Shown here: in pieces, positions 53,479-62,012 of the stretch
Layout: the number at the start of each line of letters is the position of its first letter
Numbering within the stretch: the stretch's first letter is position 1
From: Pseudoalteromonas sp. T1lg23B
GTDB lineage: Bacteria > Pseudomonadota > Gammaproteobacteria > Enterobacterales > Alteromonadaceae
Length of the DNA: 64,000 bases
Reading direction: 5' to 3'
Assembly (NCBI RefSeq): GCF_002964665.1
Contig: NZ_PQBZ01000034.1
Span: 434,429 to 498,428, forward strand
Notes under the pieces: generated by a model
What the model was told of the DNA's origin: nothing
Databases searched by the model: none
What the model saw: only the letters and a program-made list of their open reading frames with translations
Program-made: the position numbers and the translations under genes

Positions 53479-54406
53479 TACCTCAGAGATTATAGATATT
53501 CTCAATTTCTATAATAAGCCTTGGTTTCGTTTAAATGGTGAGGATGTTCCCACAAATATTCACTTTGAATATGATTTAAACGGCGGCTCAAAAATTGAGG
53601 ACGTTTCAGGCATTAACAATATAAACACTTTAGATCTCGATAAGGTGAACTCGGTTTGGGCTCGCCGACGTGGTGCTATTACCCCCAACAATCAATTACC
53701 TGAGAATCAACAACGGTTTGTTGTTGATGAATGTTTAACCTTATATAAAGGGTTGGAAAGTCTCACCTCAGCGAGATGGATGAACAACCCTTGGTGTGAT
53801 GACAAAGCAAATAACCCTATCGTGCAACTACGTATTGCAAAAAAAGTCGGGCTCACTATTCCCAATACGACCATTACCCAAAGCAAGGCTATCGCAGATA
53901 AATTCTACAGCGCTTGTAATGGCGATGTTATTACCAAACGAATTATGAAAGCCCCCATATCTCACTATGGGTTTTCCATGGTTTTTACTAGCCCAGTGAC
54001 CGATGAACATACACAAGACTTTTCTAATTTAGAGCTATGCCCAACACTACTCCAATCTAGAGTCGACCGGCTACTTGAATTGAGAATAACGGTGGTCGGT
54101 AATAAGCTGTTTAGCGCCGCCACTGAAATTGACTTACATAACAATTACAAAGTCGACATTCGAGAATCTGATTTACAGAAAGTTAATTATTTTCCCTATC
54201 AACTACCCGAAAGTATTCAACAAAAGCTGCTGCTATTTATGACAGAGCTGGGCTTAGTATTCGGTGCGATTGATATGATCTTGACCAAAAATAATGAGTA
54301 CGTATTTATTGAATTGAACCCCATCGGACAATGGGGTTGGGTAGAAAGCGCTACGGGCCTGAAAATTACCGAAGCCGTTGCCCAGTGGCTTATGCAGGAG
54401 GACTAA
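53444..54406 (+). CDS. ATP-grasp peptide maturase (MvdD/GwsG-like graspetide ligase)
   Basis: A 320-residue ligase expected to activate Asp/Glu carboxylates of the precursor with ATP and join them to Ser/Thr (ester) or Lys (amide) side chains. The N-terminus MILILSQLIEPNTSEIIDIL and FRLNGEDVPT follow the pattern of the grasp-with-spasm ATP-grasp family. The hallmark of graspetide ligases is present near residues 280-300: FIELNPIGQWGWVE, containing the Mg-binding Glu-x-Asn of the ATP-grasp fold. Other fold elements are ITKRIMKAPISHY (ATP lysine) and LLELRITVVGNKLFSA. The ATG has only a weak Shine-Dalgarno. The gene's last codons carry the AGGAGG of the next small ORF. Function is inferred from family and neighbours. 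Confidence 0.85.
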   Translation: MILILSQLIEPNTSEIIDILNFYNKPWFRLNGEDVPTNIHFEYDLNGGSKIEDVSGINNINTLDLDKVNSVWARRRGAITPNNQLPENQQRFVVDECLTLYKGLESLTSARWMNNPWCDDKANNPIVQLRIAKKVGLTIPNTTITQSKAIADKFYSACNGDVITKRIMKAPISHYGFSMVFTSPVTDEHTQDFSNLELCPTLLQSRVDRLLELRITVVGNKLFSAATEIDLHNNYKVDIRESDLQKVNYFPYQLPESIQQKLLLFMTELGLVFGAIDMILTKNNEYVFIELNPIGQWGWVESATGLKITEAVAQWLMQED

Positions 54407-54407
54407 C

Positions 54408-54518
54408 ATGCCATTTGTATTACTATTTCAAACCAAGCCTATTTCCCTCGCACATCCACTTACCTACTATGATTGTTTATACGCGGGAAAAATAGAGAAA
54501 AAGCGGTTCACATTTTAG
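54408..54518 (+). CDS. 36-residue small protein in the RiPP operon
   Basis: ATG at 54408, TAG ending at 54518; the product begins MPFVLLFQTKPISLAHPLTY and ends GKIEKKRFTF. It is preceded by CAGGAGGA (54395-54402) with six bases to the ATG, one of the best ribosome binding sites seen in the window. It starts 2 bases after the ATP-grasp stop, and its stop overlaps the AGAGGGAG site of the SPASM gene. It is therefore well placed to be translated and to couple the two maturase genes. I recognise no family. It could be a leader-binding helper, a chaperone-like peptide, or a coupling ORF with no function as protein. Confidence 0.5.
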   Translation: MPFVLLFQTKPISLAHPLTYYDCLYAGKIEKKRFTF

Positions 54519-54532
54519 AGGGAGTTATCATA

Positions 54533-55549
54533 GTGAAAATGATCATAAGTCCCGCTGTAACGTGGTGTAAAGGATATAAAAATGCGCTGCTGATGCATCT
54601 ACATGACGAAAAAGTACAGTCCGTTCCATTGAGTGTGCTTGAGGTTATTGAGTACATTGCACACTGTCAAAGTACAAACTACCAAGACGTACTGATCCGC
54701 TTCAGTGAACACGCTGATGTGGTCAAAGGCTATTTGGATTTTCTATTACAAAAACAATGGTTGCTAGAAGTTCCTGACTTCGTAGATTATCAGCCTATCA
54801 GCATCGAACCCAGCGCCATTCTAAAAACCAGAAACTTCTATTTGGAAGTCAGCGATAATACTTCGCTAAGCTGGTTTGAAGATATCGCTCTGTGGCTTAG
54901 AAAACACAGGGCAACTCATAGCTTGATTATTAGCCTAAGTGACGAAAGTGAAAAAACACAGTCAGTCGCATCCGATATAATTAAGCGTGCTCGAAACCTT
55001 GGCTATAACCAGTGTGGTATTTTACTTTCTCAACACATTAAGAATGAAAATATCTATGATGGTATGAGCGGAGATTTGGATTTCTTTTTAGCCCAGCAAA
55101 ATGCAGCTTCTAGCACACATATTAATCATGTAGAAGTCATTACACTCACCAAAGACATTGTTCACAAAGGCAGTCACTTACAGTCGAATTTATATAGCTG
55201 TAGACACAATAAACTTGGTACCTATCGCGCCGATAATATTTTTATCGATAAAAATAAAGCAATTTACCCACACCCTTTTGATCTATATTTACTTGGTAGA
55301 GCAAAAAACAGTTTGAATTTAAGCCAAGTGATTAATGGCCCCAAAGCGCATTCCTATTTCTTTATGAGTAAAGACAAAATAGATAAGTGCCGTATTTGCG
55401 AATATCGCCTAAGTTGCACGAATTCTTTATGGAATAGACAAGATAAAGATGTTTTAAGTTCTGCACCAAAGAACTGTACTTATGACCCAATAGTAGGGGT
55501 TTGGCACGACACTCCTGTTACAAATACTGCTTACAAACTAGAAGCATAA
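54533..55549 (+). CDS. SPASM-domain peptide maturase without radical SAM motif (grasp-with-spasm type)
   Basis: A 338-residue protein with a C-terminal SPASM cluster motif, CRICEYRLSCTNS...NCTYDPIVGVW (CxxCxxxxxC plus a later Cys, about residues 295-335). The N-terminal part resembles a radical SAM maturase but lacks the CxxxCxxC motif. This matches the SPASM peptide maturase of grasp-with-spasm systems, where it partners an ATP-grasp ligase. It may bind the precursor leader or hold an Fe-S cluster that supports modification, and its chemistry is not established. The start is the GTG at 54533 with AGAGGGAG eight bases upstream. An ATG two codons later is possible. The next gene begins 13 bases after its stop. 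Confidence 0.82.
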   Translation: MKMIISPAVTWCKGYKNALLMHLHDEKVQSVPLSVLEVIEYIAHCQSTNYQDVLIRFSEHADVVKGYLDFLLQKQWLLEVPDFVDYQPISIEPSAILKTRNFYLEVSDNTSLSWFEDIALWLRKHRATHSLIISLSDESEKTQSVASDIIKRARNLGYNQCGILLSQHIKNENIYDGMSGDLDFFLAQQNAASSTHINHVEVITLTKDIVHKGSHLQSNLYSCRHNKLGTYRADNIFIDKNKAIYPHPFDLYLLGRAKNSLNLSQVINGPKAHSYFFMSKDKIDKCRICEYRLSCTNSLWNRQDKDVLSSAPKNCTYDPIVGVWHDTPVTNTAYKLEA

Positions 55550-55562
55550 GAGAGCAAAAATA

Positions 55563-56729
55563 ATGAACAGAGTCGTTTTACTGCTTTTGATATTATTTAC
55601 GACAAACGATGCAGGTGCCATTGAGTTGCACCCTGAAGTCGTCGCGATTCAAACTGACTTAATTAACTTAGGCACACATAAAAATGTGGGGGAAGTGTTT
55701 GAGCGTCATCAAAGTGTGCTTGTTGAAAACGATTTAGATACGCAGTCTCGAGATTTAATTCATCAATTTATTGCCACGTATTTTTCTTTTATTGGCTTAC
55801 ATCAGCGGGCAGAACGCCTGTATCAGTTCGGTCAATCTATTTCACAGCAGCAAGCTTTAGACAACTTTACGGCGTACGATGCACTGGATGAGATCACAAC
55901 GCTTGCTAAGCAAAATAAATTACTTATGGTGAACGAGGCGCATCATATTCCAAAGCACCGATGGCTTACCAAAGAGCTGTTAATACGCCTAAAAAGCGAG
56001 GGCTATTCGTATTTAGCGCTTGAAGCATTGGCTAAAAAAGACGAACAACGTATCAATAAACAAGGTTATGCCACTAATCAAAGTGGTATATATATGCGTG
56101 ATCCCGCATTTTCAGAGCTAATAAGCATTGCAAAAGAGTTAGGTTATACTCTAGTCAGCTACGATAAATATACTTACGATAGAGAAAAGGAAGGTGCGGA
56201 AAATATCATCAACAAAACATTTGCGCTCGACCCTGACGCCAAAGTCATTGTGCATTGTGGCTATAGCCATATTGATGAAAAACACAAGCTAGCCAGCGTA
56301 TTGGCTGCAAAGTTGAATATTGACCCATTAACCATTGACCAAACAGCGCTGCTATCTACACACATTACAGGTATAACTAAAGTGGCACCGGTCGTATTCA
56401 AATCTGAATCAGATCAATATTGGCAACCAACTGGCAGTCATTTTGATATTGCCGTTTACTGGCCGAAGCAAGCAAAAATTGCTAATAGACCCGCATGGTA
56501 CATGGCTAATCATCAAAGCCGAAGGTTAGACGAAACATGGTGTAACAACACTTATCCATGCTATGTTGAGGTAGGTAAAAACATAAACAATGCCATTCCA
56601 TTTGACAGATATTTGTGGTTGAACCCAGCTAACCCTGCCTACGTACGCATGCGTCCTGATGACGCTATTTTTGTGTATGACAAATCAGGAAAACTAATTC
56701 GACAACTAAACTCACCTTTTATTAAATAA
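55563..56729 (+). CDS. Exported ChaN/EreA/TIKI-like putative hydrolase in the RiPP operon
   Basis: A 388-residue protein with a signal peptide (MNRVVLLLLILFTTNDAGA), so it acts in the periplasm or outside. After a helical N-terminal region come MVNEAHHIPKHRWLTKELL, YLALEALAKK and IVHCGYSHIDEKHKL. This Glu-x-His ... Glu ... His-x-x-x-x-His order resembles the fold shared by ChaN haem-binding proteins, erythromycin esterase and TIKI proteases. The C-terminal part is beta-rich with two Cys (WCNNTYPCY) that may form a disulfide. It is 13 bases downstream of the SPASM gene, so it belongs to the operon. It may be a peptidase removing the leader, or a protein handling the mature product. I do not recognise a specific family. 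Confidence 0.6.
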   Translation: MNRVVLLLLILFTTNDAGAIELHPEVVAIQTDLINLGTHKNVGEVFERHQSVLVENDLDTQSRDLIHQFIATYFSFIGLHQRAERLYQFGQSISQQQALDNFTAYDALDEITTLAKQNKLLMVNEAHHIPKHRWLTKELLIRLKSEGYSYLALEALAKKDEQRINKQGYATNQSGIYMRDPAFSELISIAKELGYTLVSYDKYTYDREKEGAENIINKTFALDPDAKVIVHCGYSHIDEKHKLASVLAAKLNIDPLTIDQTALLSTHITGITKVAPVVFKSESDQYWQPTGSHFDIAVYWPKQAKIANRPAWYMANHQSRRLDETWCNNTYPCYVEVGKNINNAIPFDRYLWLNPANPAYVRMRPDDAIFVYDKSGKLIRQLNSPFIK

Positions 56730-56733
56730 CAGC

Positions 56734-56752
56734 CTCTTCATCAGAAGAGTTT
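56734..56752 (+). terminator. Weak terminator at the end of the RiPP operon
   Basis: The stem CTCTTC/GAAGAG has loop ATCA and is followed by TTTGATT, four bases after the stop of the putative hydrolase gene. The stem is short and the T run poor. Confidence 0.4.
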
Positions 56753-56918
56753 GATTAATCTGTACCTGTAATAAAAACCACTCTTACCGCTTGTAGGATA
56801 AGGGCCTGCTGTGAGTAGCTAAATCTCCCTCGATTAATTAGTGTTTTCTAAAACCTGACAAACGCTCTATAATTCCGACTTTTGAAACAATCTGAACATT
56901 GTTAACTCTAGGAAAAAA

Positions 56919-58780
56919 ATGAAAAACTATGCATTCTTAGCATTGGCTGTCTCAATGTAGCTGGCTGTGGTGGTGGCTCTGACACTAACTCAGATGGCTC
57001 TCCAACAACACCAAAAAATAACTTACCCTCTTTAAGCGGTGAATTCGCTTTAACAGGCAAAGCAAACGTTTCATTCTCTGGCTCTTTTAACGCAAAAGAC
57101 TTAGATGGTGATGCACTAACAGTCAGTTTTGAAGACCAACCTGACTGGCTGGAATATGCCTTTTCTGGCAATGAGTTAACATTATCAGGCGAACCAAAGC
57201 TAATTGATGTAGATACTTACACTACTAAAGTTATACTGAGCGATGGTAAACAAAGCCAAAGTTACTCATTAAACATCAACATCGCGGATGACCCATCTGC
57301 ATGGCAGCCACTACCAATTACAGCTGAAGAGCTTGCTGGTGCTTGGCAAAGTGAAGAGCACAATGTTGCTTTTATTGTTGCTGAAGACGTCAGTACTAGT
57401 AGTGCAAACATCGGTTATCTAATAGAGGGTGACAAAAAGTACATGGTCAATTATCAATTGTCTGATGGTATTAATCTAGGTTTATTGAACGAATATGATT
57501 ACTCGACGGTAGAGGACACCAGACAATTTGAAGTCATTGCGAAAAGTGATACTAAACTGCGACTTGTGGCAAACGTAAATGACCAGAAGCAAGCTTTTAA
57601 TTTTAGCCCAGTCAACAAAGCTATAACTGAAAGCTTTTCTTTTACTCCAACGTTTAGTAATGATACCTGGTTCTCTGGTGGCCACATTGATTTAGATAGC
57701 AATGAACAATCAAATATTCATGTGGCGGTAGCGCTTCCTCTTTTATCTCATCTGGAGTACAGTCCATATGACTACAATGTAAGTGTTACAGCTTCTTATA
57801 ATAGCGAAACAGCAGAATTTACACCGATATCTCCAGTTACCACTAGTTACTGTTGGAGGATTGAAAACCCTTTTACTTTTAACTGTCCCAATTTAAGTGT
57901 CAAATTTAGTAAAATCAAAGTGCTGGGGGTGTTTAACGATACTTTGTTTTACAGCGTAACGCACCACTATGAAGCGGACCTTTCAGAAACTCAAAAAAGA
58001 GCACTCCCACTTCTAGCTAACTTTTTAGACCAACAATATACTTCTGTTTATGCTGAAAAGTTTAAAAAAATCGAGAAAATAGCTAGACCCAGTATTGAAG
58101 TGGGCCAAACCTATACAGGCCGCATACTGCTAAGAGATCCTAGTACTCATGTAGAACTCAATGGAACTCATTACCATAGTGGCAGCGGCACCTTTACGCT
58201 CACCAGCGAAAATACAGGTTCATTCACCATCGAATTAGCTGACCATTCAGCCCAAGAAACCAAAGAGTTTACCTATGAGTTGACAGAAACATCAATAAAT
58301 ATTTCCTATGATGGTAAAACAACACAAAGACACTTCTATAAATTACCAAATGGTTTAACAGGCATCACTGAGCCTTATGCGGATCAGTATGAAAGTAAAT
58401 TTGATATCAGACCTTTCATTGCTGTACAAGAGTTTAATATGGAAGACAGTATGGGGACTTTCATCTCTACGGGTTCATCAACCAGCTCTTACAACTTAGG
58501 CTATGACAAAGTAACAATTCGATATGCAGAAAATCGAGAAACTGAGCTGCCAAGCCGTTGGGAGCAAGATGACAGTGTTACCTTTGTGGATGGTTGTCAT
58601 CATTACAATACCATTGCTGAGTGTGAACAAATGGCTCAAGATAATGAGGATCATGTCTCTTTATACTACCGTAACCTCAAGCTATTGTATGCCGATGGTG
58701 ACTACTATCTATTTCAAGATTCATTTAACTCAGAGGGTGATGCTTTTCAAAGTTACAGAAGTTTTAGAAAAGTAAACTAA
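56919..58780 (+). pseudogene. Lipoprotein gene frameshifted within its signal peptide
   Basis: ATG at 56919 with AGGA upstream gives a normal signal start MKNYAFLALAVS but stops at 56958-56960. One base out of frame, the sequence reads NVAGCGGGSD, a lipobox with Cys codon at 56966, and stays open to 58780. Restoring one base near 56954 yields a lipoprotein of about 620 residues. After a Ser/Asn-rich linker it has a cadherin/Ig-like domain (KDLDGDALTVSFEDQPDWLEY, LSDGKQSQSYSLNINI), then a long beta-rich region with no family I recognise. Downstream ATGs such as 57443 would give only a truncated cytosolic piece. This is a recent pseudogene or a sequencing error. It closes the island between imuB and dnaE2. 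Confidence 0.78.
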
Positions 58781-58817
58781 CCTTTTATGCGGCTGCCCTA
58801 TGGTGCAGCCGCATTCA

Positions 58818-60221
58818 CTAGCAAAATATCCCTTGCACAAACCATTGCTGTGATGGCTCTTTGTAGACCCATAACCACTTCCCCTGCTCGTTTCGAGCGA
58901 TATAATAATCTCTAGCCACCGCTTGGTTATCCCACCAGCCTGTGCAGATCCGCTCAGGTCCAAAATAGATAGTCACTTTTTCCTGTAATGGAATAACCTC
59001 AGGTAATAACATGCTGGGCCGTTGTAAGCCTGTTATGCGTTTTTGTTTAATATATGCATGTGAAGGATCAACAAAGTGAAATGCCCGCTCAGGTCGATGA
59101 TCCGAGTCAACGGCAACTCCTTGTACACAGCGTCCGCCTAATTTCGCTTGTAACTTGGCAATTAACGCGGGTATTTCTGATTGTCCTTGCTGGCTTTGAA
59201 ATAACTCGTTATTTGCATATTGATTATCCAACAAGTAATCCGCAGATATAGTAATTGCCTGAATGGGCGCATTAAGTGATATATTGGAAAGCTTTAATTC
59301 GATTAAGGACTGCCATGCATGAGCACGGCTCTCTCCTGAAGAGATAGCGACTTGTATCGATACCGGCTCGGCGTCTCGCAATTGCAACGTTAATAATACT
59401 TGCTGAGCCAGTTTATTTCGTTGCTGTAAAAACAACTCTAGCTGCTTGAGTAGCTTTGCCATCGGCTTCGTGAGCCATTGTAAATTTTCAAGCTCAAACA
59501 ATAATGTAAGATGGCGGGAAAACTGCTCCTCGGGTACATAGAATATTAAAGGATATTTTAGTTGCCCTTGTAAACGACCCACATAATGCACCAGCTCAAT
59601 ATCAAAGCGTTTCGCCAGCTCACTGACTGGAATACACAGCAATTGCGATAGTTTACTGATTCTAACTCTCTTTAACTGCTCACAAATCTGTTCAGACAAG
59701 TCTGTTTGTAATAAGTCAAAACCGTTTATGCTACTTTGTAGCAAAGCGGCATCGTCCGTTATGATATCTACTCGCCCTCTTGCAAGTAGCCTTGCGGCCA
59801 ATGCCGAGTAGCCAGTAGCATAGTGATAATTAAGCTCTAAATGTGATAGATGTGCTTGTATGTGCTGCCAGTAGGTCGCCAAATCCTGATATAAAGACAG
59901 CATGTTACTCACCTTAAGCAAAATACCATCTGGTGGAAACAAGCTAATATCTGCTGTCGCTAGATACAACCACTGCGCAATCTCTTGCAACCGCGTCTGC
60001 TCAGCTTGTGCATCATAGGCGACTACTTGTAGATGCTCAGATAGGCAGGCAGCACTGGCTAGACCCATTCCTACAGTGATGCCTGACTGCTTTGCTAATG
60101 TGCACACCTGTACCACTCTATTGCTGCTGCCATTCACAATGACCACAGGTTCACCCTTATGAGATAATGTTAGGCTGTCCAGCTGTAGGTGTTTAAAATG
60201 TAGGTATAACCAAAGTGTCAT
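58818..60221 (-). CDS. imuB: Inactive Y-family polymerase ImuB
   Basis: ImuB is a Y-family polymerase-like protein without catalytic residues that links ImuA, DnaE2 and the sliding clamp during SOS mutagenesis. The 467-residue protein begins MTLWLYLHFKHLQLDSL, where active Y-family enzymes have an Asp-containing FxHxDMD-type motif. It keeps the helix-hairpin region (VRISKLSQLLCIPVSELAKRF) and the C-terminal ImuB region (PERICTGWWDNQAVARDYYIA, GKWLWVYKEPSQQWFVQGIF). The ATG at 60221 overlaps the imuA stop (ATGA), so the pair is coupled. The longer frame to 60335 runs into imuA. dnaE2, usually next, is 8.8 kb away. Confidence 0.92.
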   Translation of the reverse strand: MTLWLYLHFKHLQLDSLTLSHKGEPVVIVNGSSNRVVQVCTLAKQSGITVGMGLASAACLSEHLQVVAYDAQAEQTRLQEIAQWLYLATADISLFPPDGILLKVSNMLSLYQDLATYWQHIQAHLSHLELNYHYATGYSALAARLLARGRVDIITDDAALLQSSINGFDLLQTDLSEQICEQLKRVRISKLSQLLCIPVSELAKRFDIELVHYVGRLQGQLKYPLIFYVPEEQFSRHLTLLFELENLQWLTKPMAKLLKQLELFLQQRNKLAQQVLLTLQLRDAEPVSIQVAISSGESRAHAWQSLIELKLSNISLNAPIQAITISADYLLDNQYANNELFQSQQGQSEIPALIAKLQAKLGGRCVQGVAVDSDHRPERAFHFVDPSHAYIKQKRITGLQRPSMLLPEVIPLQEKVTIYFGPERICTGWWDNQAVARDYYIARNEQGKWLWVYKEPSQQWFVQGIFC

Positions 60222-60901
60222 TTTGCATACCGTATGGGCATAGGGAACACTGCCACATTGTTTGCTTCTCCTTGCTTTACTACTAATTGCGGCCAATAAT
60301 CGGCCAAACTCAGAATAAAGCTTTTCTGAGGCCAACCTCCCTTTTGCTTTTTAACTTGAATAGCAATACCTTGTGGGTGCCCTGTCAGCTGTAAACACAG
60401 TGAAACTGGTAGCGAAAATTGCTGTTCACACACTGGCCTGTATAAGAACAAAGTGCTCGTTCCCTGTTCTGATGCCAACTGTAAACGCTTTGCCTGAGAA
60501 ATGCTTAACGAGTTATGCCACAGTAGCACATTGCCACATCCACTACTTTTCAAACATTGCTCCGCAGCCCATAATGCATCAATTGCAGAATCCGTCTTGA
60601 TGATTAATAACTGTTTGTGATCGAACCCGAGATGATAAAAATGGTGCGCATTAACGCTTCCTGGAGGGTTGATAAATACAATCAGATGTGGATGCTGCTG
60701 CAAATAAGACAACCAAATCTGTAATTCTCCAATCCCACTGTCTGCCTGAATCTCAATCATTCCTTGCTTAGGTAAACCACCTTGTAGCTTAGTATCTAAT
60801 AATGGAATACCCGTACTGATACGCTCTGAAGACTTAAGAACTTGGCTACTCCCCTGCCATACCCACTGCCGATGTTGTAATAAATCAATTATTTTGCTCA
60901 T
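60218..60901 (-). CDS. imuA: SOS mutagenesis protein ImuA
   Basis: ImuA is a RecA-like accessory protein (about 227 residues) that binds ImuB and is required for DnaE2-dependent translesion synthesis. The N-terminus has SERISTGIPLLDTKLQGGLPKQGMIEI, where cell-division-inhibitor SulA/RecA-like proteins have a P-loop. The glycine-rich ATP loop is degenerate, as expected for ImuA. I place the start at the ATG at 60901. A TTG three codons upstream is also possible. A LexA box lies 20 bases upstream of the ATG. imuB follows with a 4-base overlap. Confidence 0.87.
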   Translation of the reverse strand: MSKIIDLLQHRQWVWQGSSQVLKSSERISTGIPLLDTKLQGGLPKQGMIEIQADSGIGELQIWLSYLQQHPHLIVFINPPGSVNAHHFYHLGFDHKQLLIIKTDSAIDALWAAEQCLKSSGCGNVLLWHNSLSISQAKRLQLASEQGTSTLFLYRPVCEQQFSLPVSLCLQLTGHPQGIAIQVKKQKGGWPQKSFILSLADYWPQLVVKQGEANNVAVFPMPIRYAK

Positions 60902-60920
60902 TTCATACAAAAAACAACTA

Positions 60921-60940
60921 TACTGTATATATAAACAGTA
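60921..60940. promoter_or_regulatory. LexA (SOS) box of imuA-imuB
   Basis: TACTGTATATATAAACAGTA matches the E. coli LexA consensus at 19 of 20 positions. It sits immediately upstream of imuA and should hold the operon repressed until DNA damage. Confidence 0.94.
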
Positions 60941-61074
60941 TAATTGTTAGGACATAAACTGCAAGATCAAAATATGTGCAAGATCGAAACCTAGGATCTC
61001 TAACCTGCTTACCTATTAGTTAATTGAGTAAGATTAAATAAAGGGGAAATATGGGGCTTAGAAGAACAGGTATA

Positions 61075-61110
61075 TAAAAACAAAAATGCCAGTCACAAGG
61101 ACTGGCATTT
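61075..61110 (-). terminator. Rho-independent terminator of sucCD
   Basis: The perfect 11-bp stem AAATGCCAGTC/GACTGGCATTT (61084-61094 and 61100-61110) has a 5-base loop. On the minus strand it is followed by TTGTTTTTA. It lies 30 bases after the sucD stop. Confidence 0.88.
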
Positions 61111-61139
61111 AATACTCACTTTAAAAAGTTAGATGGTGA

Positions 61140-62012
61140 TTACCAACCCGCTTTCTCTTTAAGTGCAGAACCGATGTCAGCAAGTGAACGAACAGTCTTA
61201 ACGCCTGCCGCTTCAAGTGCTGCGAATTTCTCATCAGCAGTACCTTTACCGCCTGCGATGATAGCACCAGCGTGACCCATACGCTTACCAGCAGGTGCAG
61301 TTACACCAGCAATGTAAGATACTACAGGCTTAGTTACGTTGTGCTTGATATACTCTGCTGCTTCTTCTTCAGCTGTACCACCGATCTCACCAATCATTAC
61401 GATTGCTTCAGTTTGAGGATCGTTTTGGAACATCTCTAGTACGTCGATGAAGTTAGTACCAGGGATTGGGTCACCACCGATACCAACACAAGTCGACTGA
61501 CCGAAACCTGCATCAGTAGTTTGCTTAACCGCTTCGTACGTTAAAGTACCAGAGCGAGAAACGATACCTACTTTACCAGGCTTATGGATGTGACCAGGCA
61601 TGATACCAATCTTAGTTTCACCCGGAGTGATAACACCTGGGCAGTTAGGACCGATCATACGAACACCAGTTTGGTCTAGCTTAACTTTCACGTCAACCAT
61701 GTCTAGTGTTGGGATACCTTCAGTGATACAAACGATAAGCTCGATACCCGCATCGATGGCTTCTAAGATTGCATCTTTACAGAAAGGTGCTGGTACGTAG
61801 ATAACTGATGCTGTTGCGCCAGTTGCTTCTACTGCTTCACGTACAGTGTTGAATACAGGAAGACCAAGGTGAGTTTGACCACCTTTACCTGGAGATACAC
61901 CACCAACCATTTGCGTGCCGTACTGGATAGCTTGCTCAGAGTGGAAAGTACCTTGACCGCCAGTGAAACCCTGACAGATTACTTTAGTATCTTTATTAAT
62001 TAATACAGACAT
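61140..62012 (-). CDS. sucD: Succinyl-CoA synthetase alpha subunit
   Basis: Together with SucC it converts succinyl-CoA, ADP and phosphate into succinate, CoA and ATP in the TCA cycle. The 290-residue protein follows E. coli SucD. The CoA-binding N-terminus is [30 protein letters not shown] is conserved, and the phospho-His is in [13 protein letters not shown]. It overlaps the sucC stop by one base (TAATG), giving tight translational coupling that favours the equal subunit ratio. A strong terminator follows. Confidence 0.97.
   Translation of the reverse strand: MSVLINKDTKVICQGFTGGQGTFHSEQAIQYGTQMVGGVSPGKGGQTHLGLPVFNTVREAVEATGATASVIYVPAPFCKDAILEAIDAGIELIVCITEGIPTLDMVDVKVKLDQTGVRMIGPNCPGVITPGETKIGIMPGHIHKPGKVGIVSRSGTLTYEAVKQTTDAGFGQSTCVGIGGDPIPGTNFIDVLEMFQNDPQTEAIVMIGEIGGTAEEEAAEYIKHNVTKPVVSYIAGVTAPAGKRMGHAGAIIAGGKGTADEKFAALEAAGVKTVRSLADIGSALKEKAGW

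Noticed and set aside
54533..55549. Calling the SPASM protein a radical SAM enzyme
   Set aside because: The N-terminal region has no CxxxCxxC motif; only the C-terminal SPASM cysteines are present.
60222..60335. 38-codon N-terminal extension of imuB into imuA
   Set aside because: The ATG at 60221 with the ATGA overlap gives the normal ImuB start (MTLWLYLHF). The extension lies in another frame of imuA.
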